Shown: in pieces, positions 39,041 to 48,175 of the stretch
How positions within the stretch are numbered: the first letter of the stretch is position 1
Layout of the letters: each line of letters opens with the position of its first letter
Source of the DNA: Caballeronia sp. dw_276
GTDB lineage: Bacteria > Pseudomonadota > Gammaproteobacteria > Burkholderiales > Burkholderiaceae
Reading direction: 5' to 3'
DNA length: 64,000 bases
Assembly: GCF_018449635.1 (NCBI RefSeq)
Contig: NZ_JAAVUV010000009.1
Coordinates: 62,001-126,000 of the forward strand
Translations under genes and position numbers: made by a program
The notes under the pieces: generated by a model
The model's database searches: none
Seen by the model: the letters and a program-made list of their open reading frames with translations, nothing else
What the model was told of the DNA's origin: nothing

Positions 39041-39532
39041 CTAATCGACGCTCGCGCAATTCACGGGCGTGGCCTGCAGCAACTCGGTCAGGACCTGCGG
39101 CTTGATACTCACCAGATACCCGCGCCTCCCGCCGTTCAGATAAATTGTGCCGAGTTCGAAAATGCTGGATTCTGCGTACACGGGCATAGCCTTTCGCGTA
39201 CCAAAAGGCGACGTGCCACCGATCAGAAAACCCGAATGGCGGTTCGCGACTTCGGGCTTGCACGGCTCGACGCGCTTCGCGCCAATCTGCCGCGCGAGAT
39301 TCTTGGTGGATACGGTTTTGTCGCCATGCATGAGCACGATCAGCGGCTTCGCGTGCTCGTCTTCCATGACCAGCGTCTTGACGACCGAATGCTCGTCCAC
39401 ACCAAGATGGCGCGCGGATTCCTCAGTGCCGCCATGCTCGACATATTCATAAGGATGCTCGCCGAATTCGACTTTATGCCGGCGCAAGAACTGCGTCGCC
39501 GGCGTTTCGGAAATGTGTTTTACCTTGGACAT
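39041..39532 (-). CDS. ybaK: Cys-tRNA(Pro)/Cys-tRNA deacylase, YbaK type
   Basis: The product has 163 residues of the YbaK/EbsC editing family, which removes cysteine wrongly attached to tRNA(Pro). The conserved KTLV and the GGTSPFGTRKAMPVY segment are present, and ESSIFELGTIYLNGGRRG matches the family's end. I chose ATG 39532, because the upstream part of the frame is not family-like. It stands 51 bases downstream of the plsY start, on the same strand, so readthrough into plsY is possible. Confidence 0.9.
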   Translation of the reverse strand: MSKVKHISETPATQFLRRHKVEFGEHPYEYVEHGGTEESARHLGVDEHSVVKTLVMEDEHAKPLIVLMHGDKTVSTKNLARQIGAKRVEPCKPEVANRHSGFLIGGTSPFGTRKAMPVYAESSIFELGTIYLNGGRRGYLVSIKPQVLTELLQATPVNCASVD

Positions 39533-39658
39533 GACGGCATTGTAGCGGCGCAAAAGCACGGCCACCATCGGCCGAACGGCCAATTGTGCGAGCCGATTTA
39601 GTGTGGCACGATCGTTCGAAAATCTTGGTCAGACCTGCATCACCTGGAGACGTAAAAC

Positions 39659-40810
39659 GTGATTCGCGATTCAGAAACTCAGACGTTGCTTGAAGACGCC
39701 ATTCGCCGTTTTGTGCGCGAGACGCTCGTGCCGCGCGAAGCGGAAGTCGATGAAACCGACCAGATTCCCGCCGATGTCCTCGCGGCCATGCGCGAAATCG
39801 GCCTGTTTGGATTGACGATTCCCGAAGCGTACGGCGGCCTCGGCCTCACCATGGAGGAGGAAGTGCGCGTGGCGTTCGAACTCGGCCAGACGTCGCCGGC
39901 GTTCAGGTCGGTGATCGGGACAAACAACGGGATTGGTTCCATCGGCATCTTGCTCGATGGTAGCGAGGAGCAAAAGCAGCGCTATTTGCCGAAGCTGGCT
40001 GCGGGCGATCTGATCGGCTCGTTTTGCCTGACCGAGCCGGATTCGGGATCGGACGCGGCATCGCTGAAAACCACCGCGAAAAAGGACGGCGAGCATTACG
40101 TGCTGAACGGCACGAAGCGCTACATCACGAATGCGCCGGAGGCCGGCATCTATACGGTAATGGCGCGTACGAGCGATGCAAAAGGCGCTAGCGGAATTTC
40201 AGCGTTTATTGTGGAGCGGGAATCGCCGGGTTTGTCGCTTGGAAAGCCCGACAAAAAAATGGGGCAGCGCGGCGCGCATACGTGCGACGTGATCTTCGAA
40301 AACTGCCATATTCCGGCCGGGCAATTGATCGGCGGCGTTGAAGGCGTCGGCTTCAAGACGGCCATGAAAGTGCTCGACAAAGGCCGCCTGCACATCGCCG
40401 CCGTGGCTATCGGCGCGGCGAAACGGATGCTGCGCGACGCCCTCGCCTACGCGACCGAACGCAAACAGTTTGGCCAGCCGATCGTCGAGTTTCAGCTTGT
40501 GCAAGGCATGCTCGCCGACAGCAAGACCGAGATCTACGCGGCCGAATGCATGGTGCTCGACGCCGCCCGACGCCGCGACGACGGCCGCGATGTATCGGTG
40601 GAAGCATCGTGCGCCAAGTACTTTGCGACCGAAATGTGCGGCCGCGTCGCGGATCGCGCGGTGCAGATCCATGGCGGCGCGGGATATATATCGGAGTACG
40701 GAATCGAGCGGTTCTATCGCGATGTGAGATTGTTCCGGCTCTACGAAGGCACGTCGCAGATTCAGCAAGTAATCATCGCGCGCGGTTTGATGCGCGGCAC
40801 GGAGATTTGA
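39659..40810 (+). CDS. Acyl-CoA dehydrogenase
   Basis: The product has 383 residues and is a standard FAD-dependent acyl-CoA dehydrogenase. The FAD/substrate segments FCLTEPDSGSDAASLKTTA and GTKRYITNAPEAG are intact, and the C-terminal catalytic region shows YEGTSQIQQVIIARG with the Glu in YEGT at the usual place. It starts at GTG 39659, with GGAGA upstream. Its stop is one base from the next start, a CoA ligase, so the pair should be co-translated and act in sequence on one acid. The chain-length is unknown. Confidence 0.92.
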   Translation: MIRDSETQTLLEDAIRRFVRETLVPREAEVDETDQIPADVLAAMREIGLFGLTIPEAYGGLGLTMEEEVRVAFELGQTSPAFRSVIGTNNGIGSIGILLDGSEEQKQRYLPKLAAGDLIGSFCLTEPDSGSDAASLKTTAKKDGEHYVLNGTKRYITNAPEAGIYTVMARTSDAKGASGISAFIVERESPGLSLGKPDKKMGQRGAHTCDVIFENCHIPAGQLIGGVEGVGFKTAMKVLDKGRLHIAAVAIGAAKRMLRDALAYATERKQFGQPIVEFQLVQGMLADSKTEIYAAECMVLDAARRRDDGRDVSVEASCAKYFATEMCGRVADRAVQIHGGAGYISEYGIERFYRDVRLFRLYEGTSQIQQVIIARGLMRGTEI

Positions 40811-40811
40811 G

Positions 40812-42332
40812 ATGGAGATTGATGTCGATGCATTGCTTCGCGCGCTGCCACAGCGCATATCGGATATCCCCGAGCGTCTCGCCGCGCTTAATCCGCAACA
40901 TGTAGTGCTGATCGAAGACGGTCTACGTTTGAGCGCGGTGCAGTTGCTGCAAGCCGTTGATAAAACCGCTCGCCGGCTTGCCGAACTCGGCGTGAAAGGC
41001 GGTGATCGCGTGATGATCGTGAGTGAGAATTGCATCGCGCAGGTCGTGCTGATGTTCGCGGCCGCGAAGCTCGATGCATGGTGTTTGCTCACGAATGCAC
41101 GTCTTTCGGCGAGCGAAGTCGATGCCATTCGCGATCACGCAAAACCGCGTATGGTTGCTTTCACAGTGGAGGCGTCGAAGGACGCTGCAAATCACGCAGA
41201 GCGATTGAACGCGGGGTTAGGCGCCGATGCATGGCATTTCGTCGTCGACAATTCAGTCACGCCCGAAGCCGTTCACGTCGATCCCGCCCGTCAATGCGCC
41301 GCGCTGATCTACACCACGGGCACGACCGGTGCGCCAAAAGGGGTGATGCTGTCGCATCGCAATTTGTTGTTTATCGCGGCGATTTCCAGCACTTTGCGGC
41401 GCGTGACGCCTGACGACGTGGTGTATGCCGTCTTGCCGATTACGCACGTGTACGGGCTGGCCTCGGTTTGCCTTGGCAGCTTGTACGCGGGTGCCACGCT
41501 GAGGCTCGCGCCTCGCTTCGCGCCAGATGCCGTCCGCCACGCGCTGGCCAAAGAAAACATCTCGATCTTCCAGGGCGTGCCGGCCATGCACGCAAAGCTC
41601 GTCGAGCATGTGCAGACCGGCAACACACCTTGGCACGCGCCCGCGTTGCGCTTTGCCTATTCGGGCGGCTCGCCGCTCGATCCCGCGTTGAAAGCCCGCG
41701 TCGAAGCGCTCTACAAGGTGCCGCTGCACAACGGCTACGGCATGACGGAAAGCAGCCCGACCATCGCGCAGACCATGCTCGATGCCCCGCGCGAAGATTG
41801 CGCGGCCGGACATCCGATTCCGGGCATCGAATTGCGTTTCGTCGGGATGGACGGCGTCGATGTCTCCACAGGCGAAGTCGGCGAGTTGTGGGTGCGGGGC
41901 CCGAACGTGATGCTCGGCTATTACCGCAACGATGCTCAAACACGTACGACCGTCACCAAAGACGGATGGCTTCGAACCGGCGATCTTGCGCGACTGGAAC
42001 CGGATGGCGCGCTGGTTATTGCGGGGCGCAGCAAGGAGCTGATCATTCGATCGGGCTTCAACGTGTACCCAGCGGAAGTCGAGAACGTGCTGAACGCGCA
42101 TCCTGGCGTGCTGCAATCCGCGGTGATCGGGCGGACGGTCGAAGGGAACGAGGAAGTGATCGCGTTTGTTGAACTGCTGCCGTCGGTGCATGCGCTGCCA
42201 GATGACATCGTCGAGTGGTGTGCCGCGCGGCTTGCGCCGTACAAGCGTCCAGCGGAAATCCGCGTGCTGGCGGCGCTGCCGGCGGCATCGACGGGAAAGG
42301 TGTTGAAGCACAAGCTCAGGCATGAGCTTTAG
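40812..42332 (+). CDS. AMP-forming acyl-CoA ligase
   Basis: The product has 506 residues of the ANL adenylating family. Motif A3 (TTGTTGAPKGVMLSHRN, about 163-179), the NGYGMTESSP motif near 305, the GWLRTGDLARLEPDG core and the C-terminal lysine region STGKVLKHKLR are all intact. It would activate a carboxylic acid to its CoA ester for the preceding dehydrogenase. One base separates the two genes. The substrate is not readable; a short or branched or aromatic acid is possible. Confidence 0.92.
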   Translation: MEIDVDALLRALPQRISDIPERLAALNPQHVVLIEDGLRLSAVQLLQAVDKTARRLAELGVKGGDRVMIVSENCIAQVVLMFAAAKLDAWCLLTNARLSASEVDAIRDHAKPRMVAFTVEASKDAANHAERLNAGLGADAWHFVVDNSVTPEAVHVDPARQCAALIYTTGTTGAPKGVMLSHRNLLFIAAISSTLRRVTPDDVVYAVLPITHVYGLASVCLGSLYAGATLRLAPRFAPDAVRHALAKENISIFQGVPAMHAKLVEHVQTGNTPWHAPALRFAYSGGSPLDPALKARVEALYKVPLHNGYGMTESSPTIAQTMLDAPREDCAAGHPIPGIELRFVGMDGVDVSTGEVGELWVRGPNVMLGYYRNDAQTRTTVTKDGWLRTGDLARLEPDGALVIAGRSKELIIRSGFNVYPAEVENVLNAHPGVLQSAVIGRTVEGNEEVIAFVELLPSVHALPDDIVEWCAARLAPYKRPAEIRVLAALPAASTGKVLKHKLRHEL

Positions 42333-42346
42333 TTTTTCAGAAAGCT

Positions 42347-43297
42347 TCAACCCCGCGGATGATGCTCCTTGTGCAGCGTCCTCAAGCGTTCGCGCGCCAC
42401 GTGCGTGTAGATCTGCGTAGTCGAGATATCCGTATGGCCAAGCAGCAACTGCACCACGCGCAAGTCCGCGCCGTGATTCAACAAATGCGTGGCGAACGCG
42501 TGCCGCAAGGTGTGGGGCGAAAGCGGCGCGCGAACGTCGCCGGTAAGGGCGTGGCGCTTGATGATGTTCCAGAACTGCTGGCGCGTCATTCCTTCGCCGC
42601 GTGTGGTCACGAACAGCGCATCGGCGGCGCGGGCGCCGAGCAGCGCCGGACGCGATTCACGCAGATATCGTTCGATCCAGTCGTGCGCCACCGCGCCGAA
42701 CGGGATCAGGCGTTCCTTCGAACCCTTGCCCATCACGCGCACCACGCCCTCGTTCAGCCCGACCTCGACGGTCTTCAACGTCACCAGTTCGGTCACGCGC
42801 AAACCGCTCGCGTACATCAGTTCGAGCATCGTACGATCGCGCAGTCCGAGCGCGGTTTCCACATCTGGCGCGTTGAGCAAGGCTTCGACTTGCGCTTCGT
42901 TCAGCGTCTTGGGAAAGCGCGGCGCCTGTTTGGCCGAGCGCAGCTTCAAGGTGGGATCGGACAGCGCGCGATGTTCGCGCAATGCCCAGGCGTAGTATCG
43001 GCGGAATACGGACAAGCGGCGGTTAGCGGAGGTCGCCTTGTCGGCGCGGCGTGCGGCGAGGTAACCGTTCATGTCGGCTTCGGTGGCGGTATCGATATCC
43101 CCGCCGCGCGTCTTCGACAACCACTCCGCAAACAACCGCAAATCGCGCCGGTACGCTTCCAGCGAGTTCTTCGCGAGACCGTGTTCGAGCCACAACGCGT
43201 CGCAGAAAAGATCGATCGATGCGCTGCTCGACACCATTTCCGACGCACGTTCCAACTCTGTCACGTCCATTGATGCACCCTTTAAACGTTGGATCAT
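42347..43297 (-). CDS. xerD: Site-specific tyrosine recombinase XerD
   Basis: The product has 316 residues. It has the N-terminal SAM-like core-binding domain (about 28-110) and the catalytic domain with Arg in ASGLRVTEL, Lys in GKGSKERLIP, HTLRH, the LLGHTDISTTQIYTH block with the final catalytic Tyr. XerC/XerD resolve chromosome dimers at dif. ATG 43297 overlaps the queG stop as ATGA and follows a GGCAGG; ATG 43270 is the alternative. The length and core family rule against a phage integrase. Confidence 0.93.
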   Translation of the reverse strand: MIQRLKGASMDVTELERASEMVSSSASIDLFCDALWLEHGLAKNSLEAYRRDLRLFAEWLSKTRGGDIDTATEADMNGYLAARRADKATSANRRLSVFRRYYAWALREHRALSDPTLKLRSAKQAPRFPKTLNEAQVEALLNAPDVETALGLRDRTMLELMYASGLRVTELVTLKTVEVGLNEGVVRVMGKGSKERLIPFGAVAHDWIERYLRESRPALLGARAADALFVTTRGEGMTRQQFWNIIKRHALTGDVRAPLSPHTLRHAFATHLLNHGADLRVVQLLLGHTDISTTQIYTHVARERLRTLHKEHHPRG

Positions 43298-44538
43298 GCT
43301 GCCTGCCGAAGTGCCCATTCCACGTGTTCGCGGACCAGTTCCGATGCATCGTCAGCGCGAGCGTTCAACGCGTTCCTTATTTCCAAACGCGAAGTTGCAT
43401 CGAGCGATGTCGAGCGTAACGCGTTGCCCATCGCCACTGCAATATTGCGCAGCCATCGTTCATGTCCAATACGACGAATCGCACTGCCTTGCATGCGGTC
43501 GTCGAATTCGGTTGCGTTCCAGCCGAACAGCGCCACGAGCGATGCACGATCGAGCCCATGCCGGACATCGAAATCCGCGACGGGCGCCGCCTGCGCGAAC
43601 TTGTTCCACGGACACACGAGCTGGCAATCGTCGCAACCATAAACCCGATTGCCGATCAGCGGCCGCATCTCTTCCGGAATACTGCCCTTCAATTCGATGG
43701 TCAGATACGAAATGCAGCGCCGTGCATCGAGCCTGTACGGTCCGATGATCGCCTGCGTCGGGCACACATTGATGCACTTCGTGCAGCTTCCGCAATGCGA
43801 ACCGTCGTGCTCGGGCGCGTGCTCGGGGTTCGTCTCGGCGTCGGCGGGAAGCGCAATATCGACCAGAATCTCGCCGATAAAAAACAGCGACCCCGCGTCA
43901 CGCTGCAGCAACAATGTGTGTTTGCCCCGCCACCCGTTGCCTGCTTTCTGCGCCAGCTCGACCTCCAGAACTGGTGCGGAATCCGTGAACACGCGATATC
44001 CGAACGGCCCGATCTCCGCCTGGATACGATCCGCCAGATGCTGCAATCGGCTGCGCATGACCTTGTGATAATCGCGGCCGCGCGCATAAACGGACACGAC
44101 CGCCGCAGCGGGATCGTCGATGCGCGCCCATTCGGCTGCACGCCAGTCGATCGGTTCGGCATCGGCTGTCGAGGTACTTTCTTGCGCCTTGCCATTGAGT
44201 GTCGATGCCGGCAGATAGGCCATCCGAACTGTAATAACACGTCGCGTACCGGCCACAAGCTCGGCCGGCCTTGCGCGTTTCATCGCATGTTTGGCCATAT
44301 AATCCATCTCGCCGTGATAGCCTGCTTCGAGCCACAACGCGAGGCCTGCTTCGGCATCCGTCAAGTCAGCGTCGCTGACGCCGACCGCACCGAACCCCAG
44401 CTCGCGCCCCCACGCCTTGATGCGCAGCGCGAGTTCAGCCAGCCCGGCTTCGTCATCAATCCTGAAGTGGCGCGGGTTCCCGGCGGCGTCGTCCGACGCG
44501 CGCTCGTGTTCCACAGGGTGTTCCGGCAAACGGTTCAT
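43294..44538 (-). CDS. queG: Epoxyqueuosine reductase
   Basis: The product has 414 residues and performs the last step of queuosine synthesis in tRNA, using cobalamin and iron-sulphur clusters. Both cluster motifs are present: CGSCTKCINVCPT and CDDCQLVCPWN, together with the FTDSAPVLEVELAQKAG catalytic segment. It is longer than the E. coli protein, with extra residues near the N-terminus and an insert at about 120-135. The start is only 17 bases from the divergent tsaE start. Confidence 0.94.
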   Translation of the reverse strand: MNRLPEHPVEHERASDDAAGNPRHFRIDDEAGLAELALRIKAWGRELGFGAVGVSDADLTDAEAGLALWLEAGYHGEMDYMAKHAMKRARPAELVAGTRRVITVRMAYLPASTLNGKAQESTSTADAEPIDWRAAEWARIDDPAAAVVSVYARGRDYHKVMRSRLQHLADRIQAEIGPFGYRVFTDSAPVLEVELAQKAGNGWRGKHTLLLQRDAGSLFFIGEILVDIALPADAETNPEHAPEHDGSHCGSCTKCINVCPTQAIIGPYRLDARRCISYLTIELKGSIPEEMRPLIGNRVYGCDDCQLVCPWNKFAQAAPVADFDVRHGLDRASLVALFGWNATEFDDRMQGSAIRRIGHERWLRNIAVAMGNALRSTSLDATSRLEIRNALNARADDASELVREHVEWALRQAA

Positions 44539-44555
44539 CACGACATTTTACGAGA

Positions 44556-45098
44556 ATGCCCGACAGCCTCACTCGATCGATTGCAAATCCTCCCACCGCG
44601 CTCCTCGAACGCCGCTTCGACCTGCCCGGCGAGGACGCAACGCTCGCGTTCGGAGGACAGTTCGCGCAGGCGATTCTCAAGGTCCGCCACGCAACCGGCG
44701 AACGTTTTCCCGGTTTGCAGGTCCAGTTGATCGGCGACCTGGGCGCGGGCAAGACCACGCTCGTGCGCGCGACGCTGCGCGCGCTGGGTCACGCGGGCCG
44801 CGTGCGCAGTCCCACTTACACGCTGGTCGAACCGTATTCGCTTGCCACGCAAAAGGGCGCGCTCGAGCTTTATCACTTCGATCTTTATCGCTTTACCGAT
44901 CCAGCCGAATGGATCGATGCCGGCTTTCGCGAGTACTTCGATTCAGGCGCGGTCTGCCTGATCGAATGGCCGCAACGCGCCGGCGGATTGCTGGGTGTGC
45001 CGGATCTCGAATTCAAGCTGGAACAGGAAGGCGAAGGCCGTGTGCTGATCGCACGCGCGTTTAGCGAAACAGGAAAGTCATGTCTCGAAAGTTGTTGA
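44556..45098 (+). CDS. tsaE: tRNA threonylcarbamoyladenosine synthesis ATPase TsaE
   Basis: The product has 180 residues. TsaE is an ATPase that works with TsaB, TsaC and TsaD to make t6A on tRNAs. The Walker A motif GDLGAGKTT (about 60-68), the RSPTYTLVEPY switch region and YHFDLYR, plus LIEWPQRAG, are intact. The N-terminal 20 residues are extra. It overlaps amiC by 19 bases, the pairing also seen in other Gram-negatives. Confidence 0.94.
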   Translation: MPDSLTRSIANPPTALLERRFDLPGEDATLAFGGQFAQAILKVRHATGERFPGLQVQLIGDLGAGKTTLVRATLRALGHAGRVRSPTYTLVEPYSLATQKGALELYHFDLYRFTDPAEWIDAGFREYFDSGAVCLIEWPQRAGGLLGVPDLEFKLEQEGEGRVLIARAFSETGKSCLESC

Positions 45099-46624
45099 TC
45101 AAACCGTTTCATTCGATCGAATCGACCGCCACCGCTTCGCATAACTGGCGCCGGCGCCAGGTGCTGCGCGCGGGGGCATCGACTATTGCGCTTGCGTTGC
45201 TCGGACCGAGGCTCGCCTATGCGAGTTCGGTGCTCGGCGTGCGCGTGTGGCCCGCGCGCGATTACACGCGCGTGACGATCGAGTCGGATCAACCGCTGCA
45301 AAATAACCAGCAACTGCTGCAGGGTCCGGACCGGCTCGTGGTCGACCTGAACGGACTGGATCTCGATCAGGAACTGAAGGATCTCGTCTCGAAAATCACG
45401 CCGAACGATCCGCAGATCCAGTCGGTGCGAATCGGGCAATACCAGCCGCACGTGGTGCGTATGGTGTTCGACCTGAAGGGCGCGGTGAAACCGCAGGTGT
45501 TCACGCTGACGCCCATCGGCAGCTACAAGTACCGGCTGGTCTTCGACTTGTATCCGGCGGTCGCGCCCGATCCATTGATGGATCTGCTCGCGCAGTCCGA
45601 GCACAAGCAGCAGGCTATCGATCAAAGCAACCCGAATCCGACCCAGCCGCCCGCCACGCTGAGCGGCCCGGCAACCGCTCCAAAGTCGAACGCGCCGGAC
45701 AACACCGACGAGTTTTTCCAGAAGTATGCGCAGGCCAACGATCTGCCGCGCGCGCCTTCGGCGGCCCCGGTCGCGCCTGCTGTGCCCCTGCCTAAGCCCC
45801 GCCCGACGATCAAGCCCGCGCCGCCCACGGCCATCGCAAAAGACGACTCGTCCGACAGCGACACCACCGACGACTACGGCTTTGCCAATCCGAAAAGCGG
45901 CAAAGCCGGCACGACGCGACTGCTCACGGTGGCCATCGACCCGGGTCATGGCGGCGAAGATCCAGGCGCGATCGGCGGCGGCGGCACATACGAGAAGCAC
46001 ATTGCGCTTGATATCGCCAAGAAGCTGCGCGCAAAAATCGATGCCCAGCCGAACATGCGCGCCATGATGACGCGCGACAACGACTTCTTCGTGCCGCTCA
46101 ACGTCCGTGTGCAGAAGGCGCGCCGTGTGGGCGCTGACCTGTTCGTATCGATTCACGCCGATGCGTTCACCACGCCTTCTGCGCGCGGTTCATCCGTGTT
46201 TGCGCTGTCGGATCACGGCGCATCGAGCGCCGCAGCCCGCTGGATGGCGAACAAGGAGAACGCGTCGGACTCCATTGGCGGCATCAACGTGAAGACGCAG
46301 GACGCGAGCGTCAACCGCGCACTCTTCGATATGTCCACGACCGCGCAGATCCGCGATTCCATGCGCTACGGCAATTTCGTGCTCAACGAGATTGGCGATA
46401 TCAACAAGCTGCACAAGGGCTCAGTCGAGCAAGCCGGATTTGCCGTGCTGAAGGCGCCGGACATTCCATCCATTCTTGTAGAAACCGCGTTCATCAGTAA
46501 CCCGGAAGAGGAACAGCGCCTGAACGACGACGCGTATCGCGACAAGATGGCGAACGCGATCATGAAAGGCATCAAGCGGTACTTCGCGGCGAATCCACCG
46601 CTGGCCAAGAGCCGCATGACCTGA
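45080..46624 (+). CDS. amiC: N-acetylmuramoyl-L-alanine amidase (AmiC-like)
   Basis: The product has 514 residues. A Tat-type signal has RRRQVL at 24-29 and a hydrophobic stretch to about 48, ending AYA. An AMIN domain (about 52-160) for septal or peptidoglycan targeting follows, then a Pro/Ala-rich linker, and the zinc amidase domain from about 283 with IDPGHGGEDPGAIG, VSIHADAF and the catalytic Glu of VETAFISN. It cuts peptide stems from septal peptidoglycan so daughter cells can separate. It overlaps tsaE. Confidence 0.94.
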   Translation: MSRKLLIKPFHSIESTATASHNWRRRQVLRAGASTIALALLGPRLAYASSVLGVRVWPARDYTRVTIESDQPLQNNQQLLQGPDRLVVDLNGLDLDQELKDLVSKITPNDPQIQSVRIGQYQPHVVRMVFDLKGAVKPQVFTLTPIGSYKYRLVFDLYPAVAPDPLMDLLAQSEHKQQAIDQSNPNPTQPPATLSGPATAPKSNAPDNTDEFFQKYAQANDLPRAPSAAPVAPAVPLPKPRPTIKPAPPTAIAKDDSSDSDTTDDYGFANPKSGKAGTTRLLTVAIDPGHGGEDPGAIGGGGTYEKHIALDIAKKLRAKIDAQPNMRAMMTRDNDFFVPLNVRVQKARRVGADLFVSIHADAFTTPSARGSSVFALSDHGASSAAARWMANKENASDSIGGINVKTQDASVNRALFDMSTTAQIRDSMRYGNFVLNEIGDINKLHKGSVEQAGFAVLKAPDIPSILVETAFISNPEEEQRLNDDAYRDKMANAIMKGIKRYFAANPPLAKSRMT

Positions 46625-46642
46625 TCGAGGATGCCGGCGTCT

Positions 46643-47530
46643 TCAGCGCGCCGGCATCAATCGCTGCATCAGCCATCCGCCGAACACGTTGACAAACAGT
46701 CCGGCCATCACCAACACCGCGCCGAGCAGCTGCATCAGACTCAGCCCTTCATCGAGCAGCAACGCGGCGGATGCTAGTCCCACAATGGGCACGAGCAGCG
46801 AGAACGGCGCCACCTGGCTCGCCGGATATTTCCCCAGCAGCTTGCCCCACAGCGTGTAGCCGAGCATTGTCGCGATAAACGCCAGATACACGATCGCGAG
46901 AATCGACGTCATTGAAATGGCCGCCAGACTCGATTCAATACGCGCGGGCCCTTCCATCATCAGCGACAAGGCCAGGAACGGCAGCGGCGGCACGAGGCTC
47001 GCCCACACCACGAGCGACAGCAGATCGACCTTGCCCATGCGCTTGGTGATCACGTTTCCCATCCCCCACATTGCCGATGCCGCCAGTGTCAGCACGAAGC
47101 CCGCGACGGTCATGGCATGACCAGCTTGCACGCCGATCACGGCGAGCCCGCACGCGGCGATAAGCAAGCCCACGATGTTCGGCCCGCGAATTTGCTCGCC
47201 CAGAATCATGGCCGCGAAGATCAGCGTGAAGAAGGCCTGTGCCTGCAATACCAGCGACGCGAGACCCGCCGGCATGCCTACGGACATTGCATAGAAAAGC
47301 AGCACGAACTGGCCGAGCGATATGGTCGCGCCGTACGCGAACACCCATTTGAACGGAACGGCCGGGCGCTTGACGAAAAGCACCGCGGGGAATGCCACCA
47401 GTGAGAAACGCAACACGCCAAGCAGCATGGGCGGGACGCCGTGCAACCCGACCTTGATTACGACGAAATTCACGCCCCAGGCAAGAATCACAATCAGCGC
47501 AGACAACAAATCCCTTGGCGACACAGCCAT
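46643..47530 (-). CDS. eamA: EamA-type amino-acid exporter
   Basis: The product has 295 residues and ten hydrophobic segments in two repeated EamA halves. It resembles E. coli EamA, an O-acetylserine/cysteine exporter, with the conserved GVNFVVIKVGLHGVPP and GMPAGLASLVLQAQAFFT segments. Substrate assignment rests on that resemblance. The start needs care: GGAG touches ATG 47530, while a GTG two codons later (47524) has normal spacing. It is convergent with amiC. Confidence 0.88.
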   Translation of the reverse strand: MAVSPRDLLSALIVILAWGVNFVVIKVGLHGVPPMLLGVLRFSLVAFPAVLFVKRPAVPFKWVFAYGATISLGQFVLLFYAMSVGMPAGLASLVLQAQAFFTLIFAAMILGEQIRGPNIVGLLIAACGLAVIGVQAGHAMTVAGFVLTLAASAMWGMGNVITKRMGKVDLLSLVVWASLVPPLPFLALSLMMEGPARIESSLAAISMTSILAIVYLAFIATMLGYTLWGKLLGKYPASQVAPFSLLVPIVGLASAALLLDEGLSLMQLLGAVLVMAGLFVNVFGGWLMQRLMPAR

Positions 47531-47672
47531 CTCCGTTAGTTGTATTCGATGCTCGCCCGATCAATCAAATCGAACGCGAATCGACACTTTAGCGGACGAT
47601 TTTGCAAATGCCTTGTACAAACTCACGACATAGCCCATTCGGACAGGGTTAAGTGCACCGTTTTGGACAAAG

Positions 47673-47710
47673 AAAAAGCGCTTGCGCCGGACCCGGCACA
47701 AGCGCTTTTT
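47673..47710 (-). terminator. Terminator of the small secreted protein gene
   Basis: AAAAAGCGCTTG and CAAGCGCTTTTT form a perfect 12-bp stem around a 14-base GC-rich loop. It lies just downstream of the minus-strand gene at 47732-47995, and the T-rich end serves either strand. Confidence 0.88.
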
Positions 47711-47731
47711 GCAAACTTCCAGAGGCCAGAC

Positions 47732-47995
47732 TTACTTGCCCTGACCGTTTTCCACGGCGGCGCTTGCCCCCGTTTCCACTGCCGGCGTCTTGCTCTTGTT
47801 AGCCGACAAACCATTCGACGACTTATTGGTGCCGTGACGTTGCATGCGGTGTTTTTTCATCGGGGCGGACGCGCCATCCATGGGCGCTGCCATGGAGTCG
47901 CCGGCCGTCGAGTTGTCACTCGATGTTTGCGCGAAAGCGCTGCCGGTAGCAAGAAGTCCAGCCGTAAGGGCGATCAAAAGCGTATTTTTGGTCAT
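47732..47995 (-). CDS. Small secreted protein, function unknown
   Basis: The product has 87 residues. Residues 1-22 form a clean signal peptide (AFA before Gln23). The 65-residue mature part is Ser/Ala/Met/Lys-rich, has no cysteine and no recognisable fold, and is probably unstructured. AGGAG precedes the start at good spacing and a strong terminator follows, so it is a genuine, well-expressed unit. A periplasmic or extracellular place is inferred. I do not know the family. Confidence 0.8.
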   Translation of the reverse strand: MTKNTLLIALTAGLLATGSAFAQTSSDNSTAGDSMAAPMDGASAPMKKHRMQRHGTNKSSNGLSANKSKTPAVETGASAAVENGQGK

Positions 47996-48175
47996 TATTA
48001 AAACTCCTGTCTATGCAAAAGAGACTTTCAAGTACTGCGGTTTTTCAGGGATTGCGGTAACGATCGGCAAGGCCACGAACCATAGACCTCTTGGCCTATC
48101 GCCCGGATAACGCTTGCATGCTTCAAGTCGACGCCCAGTAGAATTGCAGTTCCGAGCACGCAACCGAGCGTTTAC

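Noticed and set aside
42347..43297. Tyrosine recombinase taken as sign of an integrated element
   Set aside because: It is a core XerD by length and motifs, in a housekeeping neighbourhood, with no att-like repeats or tRNA.
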